Source of the DNA: Paenibacillus glycanilyticus
Lineage (GTDB): Bacteria; Bacillota; Bacilli; Paenibacillales; Paenibacillaceae
Reading direction: 5' to 3'
DNA length: 64,000 nt
Assembly: GCF_023715145.1 (NCBI RefSeq)
Contig: NZ_JAMBNP010000002.1
Span: 434,001 to 498,000 of the forward strand
Of this stretch, positions 25,308 through 32,897 are shown piece by piece; positions within the stretch are counted from its first letter, which is position 1; each line of letters opens with the position of its first letter. A program made the translations under genes and the position numbers. The notes beneath the pieces were generated by a model, which searched no databases, was not told the origin of the DNA, and saw only the letters and a list, made by a program, of their open reading frames with translations.

Positions 25308-27098
25308 TTACTTCGTCAACTCTTCCATTTGCTCAATCAAGCTCTCGAACACGCTCATGGCCTGCTCGATTGGCTCCGGAGAAGACATGTCGACGCCGGC
25401 CTTCTTCAGGATGTTGATCGAGAAATCGCTACCGCCGCTCTTCAGGAAGCCGAGGTAACGGTCAACAGCCGGAGCGCCTTCTTCGAGAATTTGCTTCGAG
25501 AAGCTTGTAGCGGCGGAGAAGCCCGTCGCGTATTTATACACGTAGAAGCTGTTGTAGAAATGGGGAATACGCGCCCATTCCATCTCGATATCCTTGTCTA
25601 CGACCATGTCTTTGCCATAGTAGAGCACGTTCAGGTCATAGTAGATTTTGCTCAAATCCTGCGGAGTCAGCGACTCGCCTTGTTCGGTTTTTTCATGAAT
25701 GATTTTCTCGAACTCGCCGAACATCGTTTGACGGAAGACTGTCGTGCGGAACTGGTCTGCATAGTACGTCAGCAGGTACATTTTTTCCTTCGCATCCGTT
25801 GACTTGCCGAGCAGATAATCCATCAGGAGCGCTTCGTTCAGCGTGGACGCTACTTCCGCAAGGAAGATCGTGTACTGCGCGTCACGGTAGTTCTGATTCG
25901 TATCCGAGTAGTACGAATGCAGCGCATGGCCCATTTCGTGGGTCAGGGTGAACATGCTGTTCAGGTTGTCTTTATGGTTCAGCAGCACATACGGATGCGT
26001 GCCGAAAGCTCCCCAGCTGTAAGCGCCGCTGCGTTTGCCTTCGTTCTCGTAGACGTCGATCCAGCCGTTATCAAAGCCGTCCTGCAGCACGGTCAAGTAA
26101 TCCTCGCCAAGCGGCTTCAAGCTTTCTTTTACGGTCTTTTTCGCGTCTTCGTAAGAGATTTCCATATCGAATTCATCGACCAGCGGAGCGAACAGATCGT
26201 ACATGTGAAGCTCGTCAACGCCAAGCAGCTTCTTGCGGAGGTTCATGTAACGGTACATAAGCGGAAGATGCTTATGGATCGTATCGATCAGGTTCGTATA
26301 TACGCTGTCCGGAATGTTATCGCCATACAGCGACATGCCAAGCGCGGAAGGGTATTTGCGTGCCCGGGCGTAAAAAATATTTTTCGTTACATTCGCATTT
26401 AGCGTTGTAGCGAGCGTATTTTTTAATTTACCGTATGTATCGTACATCGTATGGAAAGCATTCGCGCGTACTTCACGGTTTTTGCTCTCCAGGAACTGAA
26501 TATAGCGGCCTTGGGTTAATTCTACTTCCTCGCCGGCTTCGTTTTTCACCTTGGGGAATTTCAGATCCGCGTTGTTCAGGATGCTGTAGATCGAGCCCGG
26601 AGCGGAACTCACGTTGCCGACTTGCGCCATAAGCGCTTCCTCCGCTTTAGACAGAACATGTGCTTTCTGACGGCGCATTTCTTCCAGCGTATGCTTGAAT
26701 AGGGCGAGATCTTTATTCTCAATAAGAGCATCAAGCTCAGCATCCGAAAGCGACAGCACTTCCGGTGTGATGTAGGAAAGCGCTTCGCCCGTCTCTACGC
26801 TGATCTTCTTAGCCTTGTCGGACAACGCCTGATAAGTCGGCTCTGCCGTATCCTCATGATGCTTCATATTGGAATATACATAAAGCCGTTCAACATGCAG
26901 GGAAAGCTCATCTTCCAGCTCGAAGCAGGCTTTGAGCTGCGCCGGATCGTTAAGCTTGCCTTCAAATGCTCCAACCTTCTTGATCAGAGCCTTCGCCTCG
27001 GCATATTCTTTATCCCAGGCAGCTTGGTCGGCAAACAGATCCTCCAGCTTCCAACGGTTTTCTACTGCGGTCTCGGAACGCTTAGGTACGTGATTCAT
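25308..27098 (-). CDS. pepF: oligoendopeptidase F
   Basis: Zinc metallopeptidase (M3B family, 596 residues from the start given) that cuts peptides of roughly 7-17 residues. The zinc motif HEMGHALHSYY (HExxH) is at about 381-391 with the downstream Glu in FLAEVASTLNE. N-terminal blocks VPKRSE and WKLEDLF are typical of PepF. The start at 27098 is preceded by GAGGAGGAG and gives the normal PepF N-terminus. The same frame continues upstream to an ATG at 27218, which has its own AGAGGTGAT and would add a signal-peptide-like sequence (WLPVLLALCLAPGSASA). A cytosolic and an exported form are thus both conceivable. Followed by a strong terminator. Confidence 0.93.
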   Translation of the reverse strand: MNHVPKRSETAVENRWKLEDLFADQAAWDKEYAEAKALIKKVGAFEGKLNDPAQLKACFELEDELSLHVERLYVYSNMKHHEDTAEPTYQALSDKAKKISVETGEALSYITPEVLSLSDAELDALIENKDLALFKHTLEEMRRQKAHVLSKAEEALMAQVGNVSSAPGSIYSILNNADLKFPKVKNEAGEEVELTQGRYIQFLESKNREVRANAFHTMYDTYGKLKNTLATTLNANVTKNIFYARARKYPSALGMSLYGDNIPDSVYTNLIDTIHKHLPLMYRYMNLRKKLLGVDELHMYDLFAPLVDEFDMEISYEDAKKTVKESLKPLGEDYLTVLQDGFDNGWIDVYENEGKRSGAYSWGAFGTHPYVLLNHKDNLNSMFTLTHEMGHALHSYYSDTNQNYRDAQYTIFLAEVASTLNEALLMDYLLGKSTDAKEKMYLLTYYADQFRTTVFRQTMFGEFEKIIHEKTEQGESLTPQDLSKIYYDLNVLYYGKDMVVDKDIEMEWARIPHFYNSFYVYKYATGFSAATSFSKQILEEGAPAVDRYLGFLKSGGSDFSINILKKAGVDMSSPEPIEQAMSVFESLIEQMEELTK

Positions 27099-27283
27099 CG
27101 AACTCCTCCTCGGTACGGATATAGATGATTGTTGTTGTGGCGCGTCCTGCTTGCCGGAATCGGCTGATGCCGAACCGGGTGCAAGACATAACGCTAATAA
27201 GACAGGCAGCCATTTCATTCGCGGAAGATCACCTCTGGCACACAGTTTGTCCTAGTATGTCCAGCGATGCTTCCAATCATGTT

Positions 27284-27460
27284 CTACGTTCCCAATGTAA
27301 AGAAGCTGTATACAATCAGGAAAAAGGCGAATGCGATTAAAACGATGGAGATGATAGCCATCCACCTGCGCAGTTTTGGCGCCATGGAATCGCGCTTGAG
27401 AATAATAAGGCCGCCAAGCACGAAGGCGGAGATAATAAAGATTACGTTTGCGGAGCCCAT
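27284..27460 (-). CDS. small two-helix membrane protein (58 residues)
   Basis: Frame of 58 codons with a consensus ribosome site (AGGAGGTACAA) directly before ATG. It encodes two hydrophobic helices (VIFIISAFVLGGLIIL and MAIISIVLIAFAFFLIVYSF) joined by a basic loop (KRDSMAPKLRRW). The loop charge suggests it faces the cytoplasm. No family is recognised. It stands between pepF and a small conserved-looking gene, all on the minus strand, and its leader carries copy B of the palindromic repeat. The combination of ribosome site and two clean helices supports a real gene. Confidence 0.7.
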   Translation of the reverse strand: MGSANVIFIISAFVLGGLIILKRDSMAPKLRRWMAIISIVLIAFAFFLIVYSFFTLGT

Positions 27461-27474
27461 TTGTACCTCCTGAA

Positions 27475-27507
27475 AGAAATGCGAAGCAATTCTGCTTCGT
27501 AAGCATC
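27475..27507. repeat. imperfect palindromic intergenic repeat, copy B
   Basis: AGAAATGC-gaa-GCAATTCT followed by GCTTCGTAAGC, matching copy A (18609) in most positions. It lies five bases upstream of the ribosome site of the small membrane protein gene. Confidence 0.6.
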
Positions 27508-27571
27508 TGCTATGTCTATGCAGCGTGATGTTACGATATGTTCGCCGTACAGGTTAATATTTCCTGCCGGA

Positions 27572-27805
27572 TTACACGTCTTTGAGTGCTTTCAAAATAT
27601 TTTCCCGTTCCTCTTCGCGGCCGACGAATTGTGCGGGCTTGAAGCGGTTTTCCGCCCAATGCATCATTTCGGGGCGGCTGACGAAGGTATGGCATTCTTC
27701 GCCCCATTGATCGGAAATTTCACGTACGATCAAGGTTTTGCCTTGAACCTCCACGGTAAGCATATTGTATTTATCGGTTTTGAAAATTTCATGTTTTTTA
27801 AACAT
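27572..27805 (-). CDS. small conserved-looking protein of unknown function (77 residues)
   Basis: Soluble protein of 77 residues beginning MFKKHEIFKTDKYNML, then strands (TVEVQGKTLIVREI) and a helical, charged C-terminal half ending in REEERENILKALKDV. ATG 27805 is chosen because AAGGTGGAAG precedes it; the longer frame has no ribosome site. No Cys/His cluster beyond one Cys, no membrane helix. I do not recognise the family. It is on the same strand as the 58-residue membrane protein gene but over 100 bases upstream of it. Confidence 0.6.
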   Translation of the reverse strand: MFKKHEIFKTDKYNMLTVEVQGKTLIVREISDQWGEECHTFVSRPEMMHWAENRFKPAQFVGREEERENILKALKDV

Positions 27806-27975
27806 AGCTGACTTCCACCTTTCTTGCCTAGATATACTGTTCATCATAGCCAAATTCATGGGTGGAAATCAATAATAACTAATGGTAGTATTAGGTTATT
27901 CTGCCGAGGGCAGGGTTGTTGGGTAGCCGTTTGCTGCCCAAACAGAGCTGAGTTGAGACGAGGAGAGTGTTCGAG

Positions 27976-28680
27976 ATGAGCAAGGACGTGTATCAGCAGG
28001 TCGGCGTTGCCATGACATGCCGCGGTTTTGACGAGTACTTGAGAATGTTTGATTTACCGGAGCGGGAGCTGGCCCAAGGCAAGGTTCTCGATGTTGCCGG
28101 TGGAGGATCGTCTTTTACGGCAGACGCTGTAGACAGAGGATATGACGCGATTGCGGCGGATCCCCGTTATGTGCGGGATACAAGCCAGTGGGTCGAAGAG
28201 GCGGCAGCCGAGATCGAAGCCTCAACTATGAAACTTAGCAAGCTTAGAGATTATTTCGACTGGACTTATTACGGCAGCCTGGAGCGGCACAGGGAAGGAC
28301 GGATCGAATCGCTGAAGCGATTTTCCGGGCATCTGCAATCCGCAGAAGGGCGAAGCCGTTATCTGGCGGGCTCTTTACCCGAGCTGCCATTTCGGGATCA
28401 TTCTTTTTCGCTAGTATTATGCAGTCATTTCTTGTTTCTATATGCCGAGCAGTTTGGCTTTGAATTTCATAAGCAATCGATCCTCGAGCTGATGCGGGTA
28501 TGCATGCCGGGAGGCGAGGTAAGAGTTTATCCGCTGCATTCCTTGGGCTGGAAGCCGTTTGAGCGGATGGATGAGCTGCTTGCCATCATTACGGCGCATG
28601 GCGGCGAGCCGGAGCTGCTGCCGTCAAGACTTCCTTTTATACCGGGCTCCAGTTCATACATGCGCATCGCAATTTGTTGA
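27976..28680 (+). CDS. class I SAM-dependent methyltransferase-like protein
   Basis: Protein of 234 residues with a SAM-site-like block VLDVAGGGSSFTADAVDRG (about 37-55) and an acidic strand-2 end (AIAADPRY). The C-terminal region SLVLCSHFLFLYAEQFG and LMRVCMPGGEVRVYPL corresponds to motifs II and III of the fold. Substrate unknown. The ATG at 27976 is nine bases after GAGGAG; an in-frame GTG nine bases earlier overlaps that site. It stands alone, ending where the cold-shock promoter begins. Confidence 0.8.
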   Translation: MSKDVYQQVGVAMTCRGFDEYLRMFDLPERELAQGKVLDVAGGGSSFTADAVDRGYDAIAADPRYVRDTSQWVEEAAAEIEASTMKLSKLRDYFDWTYYGSLERHREGRIESLKRFSGHLQSAEGRSRYLAGSLPELPFRDHSFSLVLCSHFLFLYAEQFGFEFHKQSILELMRVCMPGGEVRVYPLHSLGWKPFERMDELLAIITAHGGEPELLPSRLPFIPGSSSYMRIAIC

Positions 28681-28705
28681 TTTTTCCAAATTAGGGAGAT
28701 ATAAT
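28677..28705 (+). promoter_or_regulatory. sigma-A promoter of the cold-shock gene
   Basis: TTGATT (28677-28682), 17 bases, TATAAT (28700-28705). The leader of about 40 bases contains a small stem (CGCCGC with GCGGCG) just before the AGGAGG ribosome site. Confidence 0.75.
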
Positions 28706-28754
28706 GGGGTTACTCGCCGCGGCAAGCGGCGGTTATTTTAGGAGGTAGTGAAAG

Positions 28755-28952
28755 TTGAAGGGAACAGTTAAATGGTTTAATGCTGAGAAGGGCTACGGTT
28801 TTATCTCGGTAGAGAATGGCGAAGACGTGTTTGTCCATTATTCCTCTATTCAAGGCGACGGATTCAAGTCACTTGAAGAAGGCCAGTCCGTAGAATTTGA
28901 AATTACACAAGGCAATCGCGGTGCACAGGCGTCTAACGTCATTAAATTATAA
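28755..28952 (+). CDS. cold-shock protein (CspA/CspB family)
   Basis: Single-stranded nucleic acid chaperone of 65 residues. The RNP1-like motif KGYGFISV and RNP2-like DVFVHYSSI are both present after the family start [13 protein letters not shown]. Length and sequence are typical of the OB-fold cold-shock domain. The start codon is TTG, placed seven bases after AGGAGGTAG. It is transcribed from its own promoter and followed by a terminator, so it is monocistronic. Which of the usual several Csp paralogues it matches cannot be told. Confidence 0.95.
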   Translation: MKGTVKWFNAEKGYGFISVENGEDVFVHYSSIQGDGFKSLEEGQSVEFEITQGNRGAQASNVIKL

Positions 28953-28982
28953 GATCAACCCCTTATAAGCACGCAAGAGAGC

Positions 28983-29022
28983 AAAGAGAGATCCTTCTCG
29001 GTTACGAGAGGATCTCTTTTTA
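28983..29022. terminator. intrinsic terminator between convergent genes
   Basis: AGAGATCCTtCTCG pairs with CGAGaggatctct across a GTTA loop; TTTTTA follows. It serves the cold-shock gene and may also end the facing MFS gene. Confidence 0.85.
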
Positions 29023-29025
29023 TGT

Positions 29026-30204
29026 TTATTTTTGGCCAAATATATGCTTGCACAGGAACAATACGGCGGAGAGGAGGGCAAGTACCGCTCCGATCTGGTA
29101 AAAGCTGCTCCGGCCAAAATGCTCGAAGATATAACCGCCTGCTGTACCGCTGATGAGCCCGGCAAGCCCCGACCATACAACCGCATAGACGGCTTGTCCG
29201 GAGGAACGGTATTCATCCGGTATCAATTGAGATAAGTAACGAAGGGCGGTTGAGAAATAAATGCCAAAGCTTACGCTGTGCATGAGCTGCGTGCTGAGCA
29301 CAAGACGCGGATCGTCCAGCACGGAGGCCAGCCAGAAACGAAGCATATACATGAGGCAGGCGAATGCGAGCAGCGGCAGCTCTTTGAATTTATGACCGTA
29401 TTTGCCCATCAGGAACAATACCGGAATTTCACTGATGGCGGAGAACAGCCAGGCCAGTCCGACCTGGGAATCCGAAGCCCCCATATCCCGCAGGGCAACC
29501 GCGAGGAAGCTTTCGTTCATCCGGTGGCTGATCGAGACAAGCAATATAATGAAGAAAAAATATAAAACTTCCGGTTTGCGCAACAATTTGAAGAAGCCCG
29601 AAAATTCGATTTTGCGCGTACTTCCGCGGTAATCCTTCAGGAAGAACGACAGCACAATAGTAATGGAAATCGTGCATATGCCAATCGGCAAGGTCCAGTC
29701 CGAGCCATACGCCTTCAGAATCAAGCCAAACAGATATGCCGATATGGCGAAACCAAGGGAGCCAAATATGCGGATAAGCGCATACGGGGTTTTGATATGC
29801 TCGCTGGCTAGCAGGATCAGACTGTCGCTGAGAGGATTCATTGGTGTCTGGAAGAAATAAAATGCCGTCATAACCAGGCAGATAAGAGCGAAATGCTGAG
29901 CCGGGAAGAGCAGAGAGAGCATGGCAAGCTGTCCGAATAAGAGCAGCGTGAGCAGCTTCTTGATGGTCTGGAACCGGTCGCTTGCCATGCCGAGCAGCAG
30001 GTTGGCAAAGATTGAAATAAACGGGCCGGTCGAATAGATAATGCCAATCTGATGCGCCGAGAATCCTTGATCCATAAAATATAAAGGGATGTAAGAGATG
30101 AGTAGGGCCTGCGTGGCATACATGGCGAAGCTGAACCCTCTGAGTGAAAGCGTATCCCGTTTGACTGACGCCGCGGAGGGCCCCGCGCTGTCTGAGTGAT
30201 CCAT
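29026..30204 (-). CDS. MFS transporter
   Basis: Major facilitator of 392 residues with about twelve hydrophobic helices. It shows the MFS loop signature as GMASDRFQTIKKLL between helices 2 and 3. The helix after YATQALLISYIPLYFMDQGFS and the overall length resemble the LacY/nucleoside-symporter-like (MFS_1_like) group; substrate unknown. The ribosome site AGGAGGGAAACAT directly precedes ATG. The leader contains copy C of the palindromic repeat. No neighbouring enzyme suggests a substrate. Confidence 0.88.
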   Translation of the reverse strand: MDHSDSAGPSAASVKRDTLSLRGFSFAMYATQALLISYIPLYFMDQGFSAHQIGIIYSTGPFISIFANLLLGMASDRFQTIKKLLTLLLFGQLAMLSLLFPAQHFALICLVMTAFYFFQTPMNPLSDSLILLASEHIKTPYALIRIFGSLGFAISAYLFGLILKAYGSDWTLPIGICTISITIVLSFFLKDYRGSTRKIEFSGFFKLLRKPEVLYFFFIILLVSISHRMNESFLAVALRDMGASDSQVGLAWLFSAISEIPVLFLMGKYGHKFKELPLLAFACLMYMLRFWLASVLDDPRLVLSTQLMHSVSFGIYFSTALRYLSQLIPDEYRSSGQAVYAVVWSGLAGLISGTAGGYIFEHFGRSSFYQIGAVLALLSAVLFLCKHIFGQK

Positions 30205-30218
30205 ATGTTTCCCTCCTG

Positions 30219-30277
30219 AAAAGAATTAACGCGCGTTCTTCGCGATAATTCTTACTTCGTAAGAATGTACTTACGAA
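30219..30277. repeat. imperfect palindromic intergenic repeat, copy C
   Basis: AAAAGAATTAACGCGCGTTC followed by a perfect hairpin ATTCTTAC-ttc-GTAAGAAT. It shares the AAAAGAATT start and the CTTCGTAAG segment with copies A and B, and again lies directly upstream of a ribosome site, that of the MFS gene. Confidence 0.5.
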
Positions 30278-30356
30278 CAACATTGTTTAACAGTATAGCA
30301 TGATAGGCTGGATTATTGCTTGTTGAAATGGTACATTATTGTCTGGAGGTTCACGA

Positions 30357-30674
30357 ATGTTGATGTATCGGTTTCAATGGAATGAGCGGCTGCTTATCGC
30401 ATTGCCGGTGCTTGACGCGGACTGGGAACAGTATAGTTCCGCGGAGCAGCTAGACATTGTCGAGCAGTGGGAGCTCATTAGGGGAACAATACCGGATCGG
30501 GTTATGGAATTTGAGAGAGTCATTAACCGCATGCAGAGTGAATTGTATGACGAGGAAGATTTCGAAGAGTCCTGCCGTTTGAATGCGGAGATTGCCGAAT
30601 ACGCCAGCCGGATTAACGACTTGCATATCTGGTACCGTACGAATCAGGAGCTGGAATCCCGCCGGCATACTTAA
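30357..30674 (+). CDS. small acidic helical protein of unknown function
   Basis: Soluble protein of 105 residues, rich in Glu and long helices (SELYDEEDFEESCRLNAEIAE region), with a start MLMYRFQWNERLLIALP. No recognised domain. ATG 30357 follows GGAGG by seven bases. It is 24 bases upstream of the terpene-synthase-like gene and in the same direction, so the two may be co-transcribed. A helper role for the enzyme is only a guess from position. Confidence 0.65.
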   Translation: MLMYRFQWNERLLIALPVLDADWEQYSSAEQLDIVEQWELIRGTIPDRVMEFERVINRMQSELYDEEDFEESCRLNAEIAEYASRINDLHIWYRTNQELESRRHT

Positions 30675-30698
30675 GGCTGTCTTAGAAGGGGGTGCATT

Positions 30699-31781
30699 GT
30701 GAAAGTTATGACTTTTTCCGGCAATCGGGTACCCGAAAGCTCGTTTAAGCTCATGCACCGCGTCTATAAGTATATATTGCCTGAAGTGAATATCGAGCTT
30801 CGCAAGCTGCGCCGGTTGGCCGAGCAGATTCCGGATCCGGAACTGCGGACACAAGCCCTTCAAAGCATGGAAAGCAAGAAATTTCATTGCCAGGGCGGTG
30901 CTATTTATGCCGCGATGAACCTGGACGAGCGTTACGTACTTATTCCGCTTATTGTGGCTCTGCAGACGATTAGCGATTATCTGGATAATCTGTGCGACCG
31001 GAGCACGTCGCTGGATCCGGATGATTTCCGCCTGCTTCATCAATCGATGCTGGATGCGGTTAACCCGTCAGCACCTGTCAAGGATTACTACGCCTTGCGC
31101 CAGGAGCGGAATGACGGCGGTTATTTGCATCATTTGGTAAAATTGTGTCAACACTGTGTTTCAATGCTTCCTTCGTATGCTGCGGCACAGCCGTACGTTA
31201 CGGAGCTTGTTGGCTTGTACAGCGATCTTCAGGTGTATAAGCATATCCGCAAGGACTTAAGGGAAGAGCGTCTGCTCGCCTGGTGGGACAAGTATGCCGG
31301 CAGATATCCCGGATTATATTGGAATGAATTTGCTGCCGCGACGGGCTCGACGCTGGGCATGTTTATGCTTTTTTCAGCGGCGAGCGATGAGACTTTGCGT
31401 CCCGAGGACGCGGAAGCAATTAAAAATATATATTTTCCACATGTATGCGGTCTTCATATCATGCTCGATTATTTCATCGATCAGGAAGAGGATCGTGCCG
31501 GTGGAGATTTGAATTTCTGTCATTACTATGACAGTCAGCATCAGCTTGTGGAACGGATTGTGACGATCGTGAATCGTGCCAGGGAAGATGTGAAGAAGCT
31601 TCCGGCAGCCGGCTTCCACCGGCTTGTTATCGAAGGGCTGTTAGCCTTGTATTTATCCGATCCCAAGGTTCGGTCGCAGACGGATGTGCTTGCCGCATCC
31701 CGCAAACTGATGAAGAGAAGTCCGCTTACCCGCCTGTTTTTTTTGGTCAACAGTATTTGGATTCGAAGACAGCAGGTTTAG
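30699..31781 (+). CDS. ytpB: tetraprenyl-beta-curcumene synthase family protein (YtpB-like)
   Basis: Large terpene cyclase of the DUF2600/YtpB family, 360 residues. In Bacillus subtilis YtpB converts all-trans-heptaprenyl or tetraprenyl diphosphate to the corresponding curcumene-type C35 terpene. Asp-rich sites unlike those of classic terpene synthases are present: QTISDYLDNLCDR (about 89-101) and LDYFIDQEEDRAGGDLNFC (about 251-270). The highly conserved KFHCQGGAIYA block is near residue 66. The start is GTG, after GGGGGTG. A downstream sesquarterpene cyclase is not in the window. Confidence 0.9.
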   Translation: MKVMTFSGNRVPESSFKLMHRVYKYILPEVNIELRKLRRLAEQIPDPELRTQALQSMESKKFHCQGGAIYAAMNLDERYVLIPLIVALQTISDYLDNLCDRSTSLDPDDFRLLHQSMLDAVNPSAPVKDYYALRQERNDGGYLHHLVKLCQHCVSMLPSYAAAQPYVTELVGLYSDLQVYKHIRKDLREERLLAWWDKYAGRYPGLYWNEFAAATGSTLGMFMLFSAASDETLRPEDAEAIKNIYFPHVCGLHIMLDYFIDQEEDRAGGDLNFCHYYDSQHQLVERIVTIVNRAREDVKKLPAAGFHRLVIEGLLALYLSDPKVRSQTDVLAASRKLMKRSPLTRLFFLVNSIWIRRQQV

Positions 31782-31804
31782 ATAAAATACTTGGAGGAAT
31801 GATT

Positions 31805-32773
31805 ATGTCATCTGTAAAATCTATTGCTGTATTAACGAGCGGAGGAGACTCGCAAGGCATGAATGCGGCTGTACGCGCCGTAGTCCGGAGTGCTTTGTAT
31901 AACGGTCTCGATGTATATGGTGTTCAGCGCGGCTATCAAGGTCTGATTAATGACGATTTGTTCAAAATGGATCTCCGCAGCGTAGGCGATATTATTCAAC
32001 GCGGAGGCACTATTCTTCAAACGGCTCGCTGTAAAGAATTTATGACGCCGGAAGGCCAACAGCGCGGCGCTGATGTTTTGCGCGCACGCGGAATTGACGG
32101 CCTGGTTGTTATTGGAGGCGACGGCTCCTACCAAGGCGCTAACAAATTGAGCAAGCTTGGCATCAAGACAATGGGTCTGCCGGGCACAATCGACAACGAT
32201 ATTCCGTTTACCGACTTTACGATCGGCTTCGATACGGCTGTCAGCATCGTAGTTGATGCGATCAACAAAATCCGCGACACGATGTCGTCGCATGAGCGTT
32301 CGTCCGTTGTTGAAGTAATGGGCCGCCACTGCGGAGATATCGCTCTGTACGCGGGTCTCGCGAGCGGCGCGGAGACGATTATCGTTCCGGAAGTGCCTAT
32401 CGATATGGCACATGTGTCCGAGCGTATGGAGAGCAACTTTGCCAAAGGCAAACGCCATAGTATCGTTGTTGTAGCCGAAGGCGCAGGACGCGGCGAAGAT
32501 GTTGCCCGCGAAATTACGAAGGGCTGCGGTCTCGAGCCTCGCGTTACCGTTCTTGGCCATATTCAGCGCGGCGGTACGCCAACCGCGATCGACCGGATTC
32601 TGGCAAGCCGCCTCGGCGACTTTGCCGTTCATCAACTGATGGCTGGCGAGTCCGGCAAAGCATGCGGCATTATCCGCGGCGAGCTTGTTACTACGGACAT
32701 CGATACCGTTGTTCATTCGAAGAAGCCGTTTAATATGGAGATGTACAACCTGGCTCTTCGCCTTTCCCAATAA
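31805..32773 (+). CDS. pfkA: ATP-dependent 6-phosphofructokinase
   Basis: Glycolytic enzyme (322 residues, normal PfkA length) phosphorylating fructose-6-phosphate. The ATP site IGGDGSYQGA has Gly where PPi-dependent enzymes have Asp. The catalytic block PGTIDNDIPFTD has Gly rather than Lys before TIDND, so ATP use is expected. MGRHCGDIALYAG and VLGHIQRGGTPTAIDR bind the sugar phosphate. The first loop reads TSGGDSQGMNAAVRA, with Gln where Pro is usual. ATG 31805 is eight bases after GGAGG; pyruvate kinase is not adjacent. Followed by a terminator. Confidence 0.96.
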   Translation: MSSVKSIAVLTSGGDSQGMNAAVRAVVRSALYNGLDVYGVQRGYQGLINDDLFKMDLRSVGDIIQRGGTILQTARCKEFMTPEGQQRGADVLRARGIDGLVVIGGDGSYQGANKLSKLGIKTMGLPGTIDNDIPFTDFTIGFDTAVSIVVDAINKIRDTMSSHERSSVVEVMGRHCGDIALYAGLASGAETIIVPEVPIDMAHVSERMESNFAKGKRHSIVVVAEGAGRGEDVAREITKGCGLEPRVTVLGHIQRGGTPTAIDRILASRLGDFAVHQLMAGESGKACGIIRGELVTTDIDTVVHSKKPFNMEMYNLALRLSQ

Positions 32774-32801
32774 GACAAGCCTAAATAACAGATTTGATAC
32801 C

Positions 32802-32835
32802 CGCCAGAGCAATTGTTGCTCTGGCGTTCTTTTCG
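32802..32835 (+). terminator. intrinsic terminator of pfkA
   Basis: Perfect 11-bp stem CGCCAGAGCAA / TTGCTCTGGCG with a three-base loop, then TTCTTTTCG. Confidence 0.85.
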
Positions 32836-32897
32836 TTTAAATTGGGTTTACATTGGCCTTGTATTCTACATATGGCTAGAATATGGCAAGGAGTGGA

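Noticed and set aside
31832..32812. Long minus-strand frame (326 codons) opposite pfkA
   Set aside because: pfkA is intact with all motifs; the antisense frame follows from its codon usage.
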